From positions 1 to 64,000 of the forward strand of contig JAJFKV010000081.1 in assembly GCA_021773055.1 (NCBI GenBank): a DNA stretch of 64,000 nt, written 5' to 3'. A program made the position numbers and the translations under genes. Below are positions 49,425 through 58,016 of the stretch, one piece after another; the first letter of the stretch is position 1, and each line of letters begins with the position of its first letter. Origin of the DNA: Woeseiaceae bacterium (lineage in GTDB: Bacteria > Pseudomonadota > Gammaproteobacteria > Steroidobacterales > Woeseiaceae). The notes beneath the pieces were generated by a model. It ran no database searches. It was not told where the DNA came from and worked only from the letters and a program-made list of their open reading frames with translations.

Positions 49425-50056
49425 CAGGATTCCTCACCGGATGACGGCGGCGGTGTCGCAAGTTCGTCTTCTTCCACAAATACCGGCGGCACGAAGGGCT
49501 CGCTGTCCTTAGCGGCTCGTCTGTCAGCTTCTCCGGAGCGCTCGCCGACGAAATAGCAGCTCAATGCGCGCTGTGCAGAAACCTGCAAGCTCTCGCCATC
49601 AAGTTCATCCGCTGAAATATCGGGATTGAGAATGCGCTGTTGCCAGGCATTGTAACCACCAGCAAGAAGATGCGCATCAAAACCCGCAAGTCGCAGCATG
49701 ACTTCACCTTTGGCCGCATTTTCTGAACCGTTCGAGTACAACACGATCTTGCGATCCTGCGGCAAACTCTCAAGCGATGTGGCGCCAACAAGTTCGGCGA
49801 TCGGAATGTTCTGCGCCGTGTTGATCTGCCCCTTTTCGAAATCGAGCGATGAGCGCACATCGATGAGCACAAAGTCCTGCTTCTCTTCAACCAGCCACGC
49901 AGCCAGTTGTTCAACCGTCACACGATCTTCCCGACGTGCAGCCGCCTGGGCGACGTCGGTAAGCGATACCTGGCTACCGGGTGCAGACGATCCGCCGCAG
50001 GATGCGAGCATGGCGCTTATCGTGATTAGCAAAGTTGCTGTTGAAAGTTTGTTCAT
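49421..50056 (-). CDS. Rhodanese-like lipoprotein without the catalytic cysteine
   Basis: 211 residues, lipobox LASC near residue 20. One rhodanese domain (about 45-145: DFVLIDVRSSLDFEKGQINTAQNIPI, LAGGYNAWQQR). The active-site loop, normally C-R-x-G-x-R, reads YSNGSENA, so the persulfide-forming Cys is absent. It may bind or sense sulfur species rather than transfer them. The protein ends with a cysteine after an acidic, proline-rich tail. Last gene of the sulfur operon, 15 bases after nrfD. Confidence 0.85.
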   Translation of the reverse strand: MNKLSTATLLITISAMLASCGGSSAPGSQVSLTDVAQAAARREDRVTVEQLAAWLVEEKQDFVLIDVRSSLDFEKGQINTAQNIPIAELVGATSLESLPQDRKIVLYSNGSENAAKGEVMLRLAGFDAHLLAGGYNAWQQRILNPDISADELDGESLQVSAQRALSCYFVGERSGEADRRAAKDSEPFVPPVFVEEDELATPPPSSGEESC

Positions 50057-50071
50057 TCAGTTCAGTGTCCT

Positions 50072-51067
50072 TTATTTAAGACGTTCCAATAGTTCGGAAT
50101 TGTATTGCGTCGGGTAATTGGTCCAGGAACTCTCCTGGCCAACATCCAGCATAACCTGCCGTAATACGTAACCGCCAAGCAGCACTAATACCGGCGCCAG
50201 CATGGCAAGTGACTTACCAATCCCTTTGATTTCCAGAAGCTCCAGCAGCAATGGTATCAAGAGACCGATACCGACAAACAGTACCCAAAAAATGAGCGTG
50301 TAGGAACCACCCATGATGCTCTGCAGGGCTTCTATTTGCTGCCCCGACCCGGTAGCCATATTGATGAGGAACAAAGCCACCATCGCTAGTTCTGCGATGA
50401 TCAGTACCAGGTCGATACGGGTGAATAATTTCTTTTCGCTGTGCTGCCGCGCGAACAACGCGACGAGTGCCGCTGCTGTCGACAGCCCCGAAACCAGGAA
50501 CAGTGGGCCGAGCACACCTGAATTCCAGAATGGCCGGGCGCCAAATGCGCTAAGTAATATGCCCGTGTAGATTCCGAGTGCTACAGCAAACGGTATGGCG
50601 ACAAGTGCAATTTCCCGCCTATGCATTTCACACCAGTTCGTGATCAGGCGGCCGAGTGCGACTCGATCAGAAAACGCCGTCACTGTCGGATAGCCGCTGC
50701 GCAATGTTGAAACAATTTGCAAGATCGAAATTGGGTAGATGATCAGGAGTATCCACGCGCCCCATGACATGGGCGACGTGATCTGGAACGCCGTGTAAAA
50801 ACGATACACATACAACTTGTGCTCCAGATCAAGAAACAAGGTCGTCATACCCAGCGATAACAAGACCGGCGCAAGTACAGCCAACTGAGTACTGGTAAAA
50901 GGTGCCTCTTCATCCTTCTTCATGAGCGTCATAACGGCCGCAAAAACCATCACGCCAGCCGTGAGCCCGCCCATGAAGAGGTACATGGCGACCTCCCAGG
51001 TCCAGATATGCAGGCTCGGATCTATCAGCGCATTATCTCGCGCGGTGACCAATAGCTCTTCTTGCAT
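50072..51067 (-). CDS. NrfD/PsrC-type membrane quinone subunit
   Basis: 331 residues, eight to nine membrane spans. NrfD-family proteins exchange electrons between quinones and a partner ferredoxin subunit. It starts with SLHIWTWEVAMYLFMGGLTAGVMVF, the typical first helix. Together with the upstream Fe-S and molybdopterin subunits it forms a CISM-type complex (polysulfide/thiosulfate reductase architecture). Confidence 0.9.
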   Translation of the reverse strand: MQEELLVTARDNALIDPSLHIWTWEVAMYLFMGGLTAGVMVFAAVMTLMKKDEEAPFTSTQLAVLAPVLLSLGMTTLFLDLEHKLYVYRFYTAFQITSPMSWGAWILLIIYPISILQIVSTLRSGYPTVTAFSDRVALGRLITNWCEMHRREIALVAIPFAVALGIYTGILLSAFGARPFWNSGVLGPLFLVSGLSTAAALVALFARQHSEKKLFTRIDLVLIIAELAMVALFLINMATGSGQQIEALQSIMGGSYTLIFWVLFVGIGLLIPLLLELLEIKGIGKSLAMLAPVLVLLGGYVLRQVMLDVGQESSWTNYPTQYNSELLERLK

Positions 51068-51080
51068 GCCTCTCAGCCTC

Positions 51081-51626
51081 TCAGATCAGGTAATAAACGT
51101 TAGGCTCGTTACCCGTTTCAGGGTGCAGAACTTTGTATTTGCGAGTCTTTAGCAAACGACTTACTGCACTGCTCGGGTCGTCAAGCGAACCAAAATGCAT
51201 GCACTTCGTCGGACAACTCGACACGCAGGCCGGGTCCATGCCTTTTTCAACACGATGATGACAAAACGTGCACTTGTCGATGTAGCCATCGGGGTGCATG
51301 ACCAGGCGTGCATCGTACGGGCAAGCGGCAATGCAAGCTTTACAACCCGTGCACTTCTCCGCGTCGACCAGCACAATATTCGAGTCATTCCAGTGATGAC
51401 TCGCGCCGGTCGGACACAGAGTCACGCAGGTCGCGTTGGAGCAATGATTACAACGCTCCGAACGAAACTCGGTTGTCAGGTTCGGGTAGGTACCGTTGGT
51501 TGCCTCGACAACCCAGTCACGGTTAAGACCTTCAGGTACCTTGTTTTCAGTTTTGCAGGCGACAACACAGTCACCGCAGCCTATGCAGGTTTTGGTATCA
51601 ATAACCATCGCATAACGAGTCATCAA
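51081..51626 (-). CDS. Four-cluster ferredoxin subunit (PsrB/NrfC-like)
   Basis: 181 residues. Four 4Fe-4S sites can be read: CIGCGDCVVAC, CNHCSNATCVTLC, CTGCKACIAAC and CTFCHHRVEKGMDPACVSSCPTKC. No signal peptide of its own, as expected for a subunit exported with a Tat partner. It passes electrons between the molybdenum subunit and NrfD. The ATG overlaps the stop of the catalytic gene by four bases. Confidence 0.93.
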   Translation of the reverse strand: MMTRYAMVIDTKTCIGCGDCVVACKTENKVPEGLNRDWVVEATNGTYPNLTTEFRSERCNHCSNATCVTLCPTGASHHWNDSNIVLVDAEKCTGCKACIAACPYDARLVMHPDGYIDKCTFCHHRVEKGMDPACVSSCPTKCMHFGSLDDPSSAVSRLLKTRKYKVLHPETGNEPNVYYLI

Positions 51627-53827
51627 CTATCTCCTCGTGTCTGCGTTTTGACAAAGGTGACAAAACTGCCGCGCATTCCGGTACCGCCCATAATCGGGTC
51701 GACTTTGACGTTGGTCATCAATTCCGAATCATCGGCACCGACGCCGCCTGTTAATCGCAGGCGCTTCGACTTATGCCCAAAACCGTGTGCCATGAAAACG
51801 GAGTCAGGTCCGATCCTTTCCGTCACGCGAACCCTGATCTTGTTGCTAATGACTCCGGTCGGACTGGCCAGGCGCACATACTCCTCGTTCTTGATTGACC
51901 ATTCATTTGCCACCAGCGGGTTAACCCACAACTGATTTTCCGGTGCGAGCTGGAACAAAAGCGGGTTATTGGTGGTCTTGCCAAACGTATGCGCCGGCAT
52001 TCGACCGTAGTTGAGACGGAAGTAACCATTGGGCACAGGATCCGGCGGCGTATAGACCGGCATTGGATCAAATCCCTTGTCGGCCAGCTGTTGTGAATAC
52101 AGCTCAATCTTGCGGCTCGGCGTCCCAAATCGGACTGACTGCCCTTCGCGGAAATACAACGGGTACTTACGCGGGAAGTTCTTCACGCCGATTTTCTGCA
52201 TTTCCTCAAGCGAACTGCCAACTTTCCTAAGTTGCCAGTCAAGTTTTTCCGAAAAGTCCTGCCACGGGAAATACTTGTCCAGACCAAGGCGATTACCTAA
52301 TTGCTTGGCGATCCACCAACCTGGCTTGCTATCGTACTTCGGCTTGAAGGCCGGCATTCGCAATGCAAGCGACGGATGCCGTTCGCCGGAGTTTCGCAGC
52401 TCGTCATAACGCTCAAGGTAAGTGCATTCAGGAAGAATAACGTCCGCATAGCCCGCCATTTCCGATGGCATGGTTTCCACGACGACCACGAGATCCAGAG
52501 AATCGGCGGCGGCTTTCAGGCTGTCGGCGACGCCTGGAATTGTCTGCGGCAGATTGGTGCCGTAAACCAGCCAGCCTTTGAAAAACGCGTCTTCACCGAT
52601 GGAGGCTTCGATAACACCGTTGGTAACACCCTGACTCGCAAACGGCCATTTGCCTGGGTAGGCATCCGCCGTACTCAGTTTCGTTTTCGGGTAGTCGGGC
52701 AATGGGTACGCGGGAAGATCAACTTTCTCCGGGATGTAGAATCCGCCTTTGCGATTCCACGAACCCAGCAATGCATTTAGCATCGCAATCGCCCTGCTTC
52801 TTTGGGTGTCGTCACCGTACCAAACCGCGTGGCGACCCGGATGTACGACCGTCGCCGGCGACGCTTTGGCCATCTCCCGCGCCGTCTCGCGAATGACTTC
52901 CGGACGAATTCCCGTCTCGAGATAGACCCACTCCGGCGTGTAATCGCGAACATGTTCGGCCAGTTGTTCAAAACCTGTCGCGTAGCGCTCGAGATAGTCT
53001 GTGTCGCACAGATCCTCGGTGATCAATACGTTCATCCATGCAAGCAACAGCGCGATATCCGTTCCGGGCTTGATCGGCAGCCAGTGTTTCGATTTGCCGG
53101 CAGGAACCGAGAAACGCGGATCAACCGTGATCAGTGTGACGTCCTTGTTGATCGCCTCGGCCAGCGTTTGAACCTGCGCGTTGTGCAGATTTTCTCCGAT
53201 ATGTGAACCCAGCAACACGATGCATTTCGCGTTGGCCATGTCCGTGCGCTCCGGTGAACTCGCCGATTCGCCGAGTGTCAGTTTGAACCCGACATCACGC
53301 GGCCCGCGGCATTGGGCGAAAGCCGGTTCGGCGTGGCTGTTTGAGCCGTAGGCACGCATCAGGTGTCGAAAATGACTACTGCCCGCGCCGTGATTCAGCA
53401 TCAGCATTTTTTCAGGCCCGGCGGTGTCAGCGATCATCTGCATCTTCTTGCTGATAAAGCCCAGTGCCTCGTCCCATGAAACTTCTTCAAAGGTCTGTTG
53501 ACCATCTTCTTTAGTGACCCTCATTAGCGGCTTTTTCAGCCGATCAGGATCGAGGTAGGCACCTGGGCCACCGGTGCCGCGGGTGCAAAGACGCCCACCG
53601 CTGTGCAGGTCGTCCGCGTTACCTGATATTTTCCAAAGCTCGTTATCTTCTTTGTAAACATCACCCGCACATTTCCAGAAACACATGTCGCAAATCGTCG
53701 GCGTTTTGCTAACCACCCCGGTGCCGGGCAAGGCCTTCGTTGTGCAACCGCCCAACATGAATGTCGGCGACACCACGGCACCTGTACTGAGCAGGCTGGA
53801 TACCTTAATAAATTCACGTCGTTTCAT
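51623..53827 (-). CDS. Molybdopterin oxidoreductase (thiosulfate/polysulfide reductase PhsA/PsrA-like)
   Basis: 734 residues with a twin-arginine signal (KRREFIKVSSLL). A 4Fe-4S site (CDMCFWKC, then a Cys about 27 residues on) is followed by the molybdopterin domains; an AQCRGP cysteine is a candidate Mo ligand. Size and subunit set fit PhsA/PsrA; SoeA and ArrA are longer. Substrate not provable: thiosulfate, polysulfide or tetrathionate are favoured because two YeeE/YedE genes and a rhodanese are in the same operon. Confidence 0.85.
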   Translation of the reverse strand: MKRREFIKVSSLLSTGAVVSPTFMLGGCTTKALPGTGVVSKTPTICDMCFWKCAGDVYKEDNELWKISGNADDLHSGGRLCTRGTGGPGAYLDPDRLKKPLMRVTKEDGQQTFEEVSWDEALGFISKKMQMIADTAGPEKMLMLNHGAGSSHFRHLMRAYGSNSHAEPAFAQCRGPRDVGFKLTLGESASSPERTDMANAKCIVLLGSHIGENLHNAQVQTLAEAINKDVTLITVDPRFSVPAGKSKHWLPIKPGTDIALLLAWMNVLITEDLCDTDYLERYATGFEQLAEHVRDYTPEWVYLETGIRPEVIRETAREMAKASPATVVHPGRHAVWYGDDTQRSRAIAMLNALLGSWNRKGGFYIPEKVDLPAYPLPDYPKTKLSTADAYPGKWPFASQGVTNGVIEASIGEDAFFKGWLVYGTNLPQTIPGVADSLKAAADSLDLVVVVETMPSEMAGYADVILPECTYLERYDELRNSGERHPSLALRMPAFKPKYDSKPGWWIAKQLGNRLGLDKYFPWQDFSEKLDWQLRKVGSSLEEMQKIGVKNFPRKYPLYFREGQSVRFGTPSRKIELYSQQLADKGFDPMPVYTPPDPVPNGYFRLNYGRMPAHTFGKTTNNPLLFQLAPENQLWVNPLVANEWSIKNEEYVRLASPTGVISNKIRVRVTERIGPDSVFMAHGFGHKSKRLRLTGGVGADDSELMTNVKVDPIMGGTGMRGSFVTFVKTQTRGDS

Positions 53828-54636
53828 GTGCCGTTTCCTGAAACAGCAACGGGTTCCAGAGGCAGGATATCCGGACTCGCGTAGCTCACGGTTGTTTTGG
53901 GAACAATGTAAAAAGGCGTCTCGACGCTATCGTCGATGAACGACTCGGTGGGGAAGAATGCGAAAATAAATCCGATCACGACCGCCACGGCTATCAACGC
54001 ACCCTGCAGTTTCGTAATTTTATCCTTTTGTGGGTCGACTTCCGTTGTTGGCCAGACTTTGTTTTGAATGTAGCGCATGCCCAAAGTGCCACCAACCGCG
54101 ATCAAAACTATGATCAGGACTGTAGGTCCCAGTCCGATTCCCAACCACTGATCAAGACGATAAGCGCCCATGTAGTCGCTGTTGTAGAAATCTCCCCATA
54201 TTGGAAAAAAGTCCGCAAAAACCATGCTGCCGATCAGGAACCCAAGAATGAAAACCATCGCATCGACTTTACCGGTCGCAATCGACGCGGCTGCCGTTCC
54301 CGGGCAATAGCCACCTACCACCATACCAATGCCGAAGATCAATCCACCGATCGCCATCGGCAACAGGTAGGTTGGCAGCATGTAGACCAGCGAGATATCA
54401 ATTACACCGATCAGGCTCATCCCCCACAAACCAAGCATGCCGGTTGCGATGGCTGAGAACATGACGACGGGTACGCCGACATCTTTAAAATAAAAGGCCC
54501 ACGCGATGCGGCGGCTATCGGTGAAGCCTGCGTGAAACAAGGCGAAGCCAAAAACAATGCCGATGGGTACGGCCAACCAGAGGTTCAGAGCAGACGAAAT
54601 CGCGCCCGTCTTGGCGAGCGGTACGATCATATCCAT
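53824..54636 (-). CDS. YeeE/YedE family transporter, second half-size protein
   Basis: 270 residues from the ATG at 54636 (MDMIVPLAKTGAIS), overlapping the preceding yeeE-type gene by ten bases. About seven membrane spans and the conserved VGGYCPGTAAASIATGKVDA cysteine motif. YeeE/YedE proteins import thiosulfate or related sulfur compounds. The stop overlaps the start of the molybdenum subunit (ATGA), so supply and turnover of substrate are translationally linked. Confidence 0.88.
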   Translation of the reverse strand: MDMIVPLAKTGAISSALNLWLAVPIGIVFGFALFHAGFTDSRRIAWAFYFKDVGVPVVMFSAIATGMLGLWGMSLIGVIDISLVYMLPTYLLPMAIGGLIFGIGMVVGGYCPGTAAASIATGKVDAMVFILGFLIGSMVFADFFPIWGDFYNSDYMGAYRLDQWLGIGLGPTVLIIVLIAVGGTLGMRYIQNKVWPTTEVDPQKDKITKLQGALIAVAVVIGFIFAFFPTESFIDDSVETPFYIVPKTTVSYASPDILPLEPVAVSGNGT

Positions 54637-55139
54637 TGCTTTCTCACAAACCAGGCAGCCATCCAGCCGCCGGCAAAAATGCACATCAGGAAGACCCAGG
54701 CGCCGACAGAAAGCTCAGCGCCACCGACCAGGCCCTGCCCGCTCGTGCAACCGCGTGCCATGCGCGCAGCAAACCCTGCCAGGACACCGCCTCCCAGTGC
54801 GAGCACAAGGCGGTACGCAACCGAGCTTCTTGGTCCTCGCAGCACTTCTACGCGAAACTCACCGGCCAGTCGGGCAGCAACGAAGCTGCCAATAAGCAAG
54901 CCAACCAGGAGAAACACGACATAGTCGTTCATCGGATGGGCACCATCGGCGAAGTACTTGCCAAAATAGATGCTTTGCTCCGTCGCAGTCGGAAACAGAC
55001 CGTGCTGCACCCAGGCGACGAAGCGGGTCATCGCCCCGCTTGCACCGATCCCTCGGCCCGCCACGACAAAAGCGAGCAACATACTGATTCCTATAAGAAT
55101 TCCAGCTGGTACAGGCGGCCAGCGTGTAGCGAACTTCAT
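54627..55139 (-). CDS. YeeE/YedE family transporter, first half-size protein
   Basis: 170 residues, four to five membrane spans, with the family cysteine motif ARMARGCTSGQGLVGGAELSVGAW. Single-chain YeeE (TsuA) holds both halves; here two separate genes each bring one Cys motif, so a heterodimer is likely. First gene of the six-gene sulfur operon that runs to the rhodanese lipoprotein. Confidence 0.88.
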   Translation of the reverse strand: MKFATRWPPVPAGILIGISMLLAFVVAGRGIGASGAMTRFVAWVQHGLFPTATEQSIYFGKYFADGAHPMNDYVVFLLVGLLIGSFVAARLAGEFRVEVLRGPRSSVAYRLVLALGGGVLAGFAARMARGCTSGQGLVGGAELSVGAWVFLMCIFAGGWMAAWFVRKQWI

Positions 55140-55184
55140 TCCTGTCTCCCGGTGGGCATTGCACTATTCAGAGTCATTCTATTT

Positions 55185-55208
55185 GTATATTAGTTTTCCC
55201 TAATTTAC
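55185..55208. promoter_or_regulatory. AT-rich operator-like dyad upstream of the sulfur operon
   Basis: GTATATTAG (55185-55193), six bases, CTAATTTAC (55200-55208): arms complementary at 8 of 9 positions, within a GC-rich region. It lies 46 bases upstream of the first yeeE-type ATG. ArsR-type sulfur sensors (BigR/SqrR) bind dyads of this kind, but no such regulator is in the window; assignment is inference. Confidence 0.5.
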
Positions 55209-55360
55209 GGTTTCATCCAATAGGTAGTATTACGGCTGCAGCTAGGGATAGCGCCATTTCAGGCTGTGACGCCAAGGTGTAATAAACTCGACGAACTTGC
55301 GGTCCACGTGACGGAGAGGTCTGTCATAGTGGTCCCTACTCACAGGAAGGTCGATTAGCC

Positions 55361-55732
55361 ATGCATTGCTTTAAGCATCAGGAACAGCACGCAATAGGAA
55401 TATGTGCCAACTGCGCTAAGGCGGTATGCGAGCAATGTTGTCGTGAAGACGCACGAAAAATTGCCTGCAGCGATACTTGCGTTCAGGAGCTTTTTGTCGA
55501 GCAGCAAACTACCGATGGCCTGCGTGGGAGTCTGGGGATTGGCATCAAACCTCCAATGCCACCATCGGTCTCCACCTATTTTCTATTCGGTATGATTCTG
55601 CTGCTCACCGGCGTCTATATGTCTTTTCAGCGCGGCGGCTTCGACATTTTGACCTTTGCGATCGCGGCCGCATTCTTCGTGATGTCCGGTATGTCCTACC
55701 GTCAGTATCGAAGCAGGTGTTTGAGCTGCTAG
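55361..55732 (+). CDS. B-box-type zinc-binding membrane protein
   Basis: 123 residues. The first ~45 residues have a B-box-like zinc pattern (CFKHQEQHAIGICANCAKAVCEQCC, then ACSDTC). Two membrane spans follow (about 70-85 and 90-107), ending RSRCLSC. Function unknown. It lies 13 bases before the YiiX-like gene and is probably co-transcribed with it. Divergent from the sulfur operon. Confidence 0.78.
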   Translation: MHCFKHQEQHAIGICANCAKAVCEQCCREDARKIACSDTCVQELFVEQQTTDGLRGSLGIGIKPPMPPSVSTYFLFGMILLLTGVYMSFQRGGFDILTFAIAAAFFVMSGMSYRQYRSRCLSC

Positions 55733-55745
55733 GTCTTCACCAACA

Positions 55746-56504
55746 ATGTGGTTGAAAAGCAAACTAACTAACGCACTGGTTCGTTATCTGACCAGCGAGA
55801 CTCGTAACTACGAGCCGTTCGCCGTCAGCGACCCGGACGTACTCGAATCAGTGTTGAAAACCGGGGATGTATTGCTCGTTGAAGGCAATCAACGATTCAG
55901 TACGGCCGTCAAGTACCTTACCCGGTCCACGTGGTCGCACGCCGCCCTGTACGTTGGCGCGGCACAAGGGCTGGATAACGTGCCGGACGGCGCACCAACA
56001 CTTATAGAGGCCGATCTTGCTAACGGTGTTATCGCTGTGCCGCTGGCGAAGTACGCGAAATTAAACACGCGTATTTGCCGTCCGATGAGCCTGACCGAAG
56101 TCGAGCGCGAAGACGTTGTGCGGTTCATGCGCGACAGCATCGGCATGCAATACGATCTCAAGAACGTTACCGATCTCGCGAGATACCTGATACCGACGCC
56201 GCCTGTTCCAGCCCGCTGGCGTCGATCCCTGTTAGCACTTGGCAGCGGTGATCCGACACGTGCAATCTGTTCAACACGGATCGCCCAGGCCTTTCAGTCG
56301 ATCAGCTACCCGATTCTGCCAAACGTTGAGCAACTCAGCGAGAAGGATTGCGAGGACTGCAGTGAATCGGTTCGAGAAGTTTTGCGCATTCGGCACCACA
56401 GCCTGTTTACGCCGCGCGACTTCGATGTATCGCCCTATTTTGGGATCATAAAACCGACGATCGAGCGTGGCTTTGACCATCACCAGCTAAATTGGCAGAA
56501 ATAG
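55746..56504 (+). CDS. YiiX-like permuted papain-fold hydrolase
   Basis: 252 residues. It resembles the YiiX/NlpC-P60-like superfamily: LKTGDVLLVEGNQRF, then TWSHAALYVG with the catalytic histidine, and later AICSTRIAQAFQSI with the catalytic cysteine (circularly permuted order, His before Cys). Such enzymes act on amide or thioester bonds of peptidoglycan or lipids. No clear signal peptide. Convergent with mlaC. Confidence 0.82.
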   Translation: MWLKSKLTNALVRYLTSETRNYEPFAVSDPDVLESVLKTGDVLLVEGNQRFSTAVKYLTRSTWSHAALYVGAAQGLDNVPDGAPTLIEADLANGVIAVPLAKYAKLNTRICRPMSLTEVEREDVVRFMRDSIGMQYDLKNVTDLARYLIPTPPVPARWRRSLLALGSGDPTRAICSTRIAQAFQSISYPILPNVEQLSEKDCEDCSESVREVLRIRHHSLFTPRDFDVSPYFGIIKPTIERGFDHHQLNWQK

Positions 56505-56558
56505 TCAGGTCTGCGTTGCAGCCGCAGTTTCCCTCTGGATCAGCGCATGGTTCGCCAA

Positions 56559-56606
56559 CCGGTGCCAGGAAAGCGAATGCTTTCAAAATTCGAAAACTGG
56601 CACCGG
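56559..56606. terminator. Nested inverted repeat between convergent genes
   Basis: Outer arms CCGGTGCCAG (56559-56568) and CTGGCACCGG (56597-56606) pair perfectly. Inside the loop a second stem, GAAAGC/GCTTTC (56569-56574, 56579-56584), can form. It lies between the stops of the YiiX-like gene (+) and mlaC (-), so a bidirectional stop or 3'-end structure is likely, though no T-run follows. Confidence 0.5.
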
Positions 56607-56626
56607 ACAGCGAGATCGGTTTGATC

Positions 56627-57229
56627 TTACTCGGTGCTGTTCGCAGGCATCGCCTCAGACTCCAGGCGATTTATGACCGCATCAAGACTGGTCGAGCGTA
56701 TTTCGCTTTCGATTTCCGCCCTGAAATTTCGGACGTATGAAATGCCCTCGACCACCACATCAAAAAAGAGCCAGCCATCAGGACGCGCAATGAGGCTGTA
56801 GTTGACCGGCACGATGGTGCCGTCATCAAGCTGAACCTTTGTCTTCACACTGGTTCGCTTTTTTGTCTCGTCTCCGCGGTAGGGAATAATTTTTAGGCGC
56901 CGTAGGTCGAATTCAAGAATGTTGTCAGCGTAACGTTGCAACAATGTGACGTAAAAAGCCTCAATAAACCTTTCTCTTTGAGATTCGCTCGCGGAGCGCC
57001 AGTGACTTGCGAGAACCAGCTGCGCTGCGAGCCTGCGATCAAAGCGCGGCGACAATACCTCGTCGACCAGAACATACAGGGCCTGTTTGTCACCTGTGAG
57101 TTCTTCTTTCCGGGTGTCGAGTGCCTGCTCAAGTAACTGCAACGCATCGGCCATAAGGTCGTTCGGTGGCGCCGCGAATGCTTGCGCTGTCACAAGGCAC
57201 GCTATCACCAGGAGTGAAAACCGTTTCAA
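56627..57229 (-). CDS. mlaC: MlaC phospholipid-binding periplasmic protein
   Basis: 200 residues, signal peptide ending AFA near residue 19. MlaC shuttles phospholipids between the MlaA and MlaFEDB complexes across the periplasm. Family runs: FDRRLAAQLVLASHWRSASESQRERFIEAFYVTLLQRYADNI and GWLFFDVVVEGISYVRNFRAEI. Last gene of the mla operon, overlapping mlaB by four bases. Confidence 0.93.
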   Translation of the reverse strand: MKRFSLLVIACLVTAQAFAAPPNDLMADALQLLEQALDTRKEELTGDKQALYVLVDEVLSPRFDRRLAAQLVLASHWRSASESQRERFIEAFYVTLLQRYADNILEFDLRRLKIIPYRGDETKKRTSVKTKVQLDDGTIVPVNYSLIARPDGWLFFDVVVEGISYVRNFRAEIESEIRSTSLDAVINRLESEAMPANSTE

Positions 57230-57546
57230 GAAACTCTACCCGAGACCGGGAGCATCATTGCCACCCCATTTAACTCGGCTACGGCTATGGTGTTCGCGTG
57301 AACGCCTTCGAAGACTATTCCAATGTCTCGAATATCACACCAGGAAGCCCACTCCATCATGACCGCAAGCCCGGCAGTACTTGATACTTTAGCCGCGGAT
57401 GTATCCACGATGATCCTGTCGTAGTCGGCGAAGAGCTTTTGTCCCTCAGCCATGACCTGACCTGCATTTTCAAATTTGACCGCGCCAACCAGCGAAAAAC
57501 GCCCGTCACCACGACTTCGGATGTTCGCTCTCATCGCTCCGTTCAT
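57226..57546 (-). CDS. mlaB: MlaB STAS-domain protein
   Basis: 106 residues, a single STAS fold: DRIIVDTSAAKVSSTAGLAVMMEWASWC. MlaB binds the MlaF ATPase and is needed for complex activity. It starts directly after the mlaD stop. Order here is mlaF-E-D-B-C, while E. coli has F-E-D-C-B. Confidence 0.9.
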   Translation of the reverse strand: MNGAMRANIRSRGDGRFSLVGAVKFENAGQVMAEGQKLFADYDRIIVDTSAAKVSSTAGLAVMMEWASWCDIRDIGIVFEGVHANTIAVAELNGVAMMLPVSGRVS

Positions 57547-58008
57547 TTATTCCGCATCTCCTTTCAACATGTACTTGCCGATAAGGTTCTCCAGGGATAT
57601 CGATGACTGAGTGAGCATTATTTCGTCACTGTCCCGCAGCACCTCACTGTCACCACCTGGCTCAAGTGCCACGTGCTTGCCGCCGAGCAATCCGGATGAT
57701 TCGATAATTGCTCCGGTATCGGCGGGCAGGCTATCGAAACTCGCGTCAATTCGCAGCACGACGACCGCCTGGAAATCGACCGGGTCAGCAGCAATCGACT
57801 CAACTCGGCCTATCTTCACGCCAGCCAAACTCACAGGCGCCCGAACTTTCAGATCACCGATATGATCGAACCGGGCCACAACCGAATAGGTCTCACCGGT
57901 ATTCAGCTTGCCCTGACCAATAGTCTGTGCGGCGAGCACCAGCATCGCCGCCAGGCCCAGAATAATGAACAGGCCGACGCTGACATCCATAGCGCGATTT
58001 GATTGCAT
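57547..58008 (-). CDS. mlaD: MlaD MCE-domain protein
   Basis: 153 residues: one N-terminal membrane span and one MCE domain (YSVVARFDHIGDLKVRAPVSLAGVKIGRVESI, SSGLLGGKHVALEPGG). MlaD forms the hexameric ring that moves phospholipid between MlaE and MlaC. Nine bases separate it from mlaE. Confidence 0.95.
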   Translation of the reverse strand: MQSNRAMDVSVGLFIILGLAAMLVLAAQTIGQGKLNTGETYSVVARFDHIGDLKVRAPVSLAGVKIGRVESIAADPVDFQAVVVLRIDASFDSLPADTGAIIESSGLLGGKHVALEPGGDSEVLRDSDEIMLTQSSISLENLIGKYMLKGDAE

Positions 58009-58016
58009 AAATTCCT

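Noticed and set aside
56569-56606. A second ECF-like promoter resembling the one at 59702 (shared TTCGAAA and TGGCAC runs)
   Set aside because: The -35 is not GAACTT and no TCTNA lies 16 bases on; the stretch is better explained by the nested inverted repeat at the convergent gene ends.
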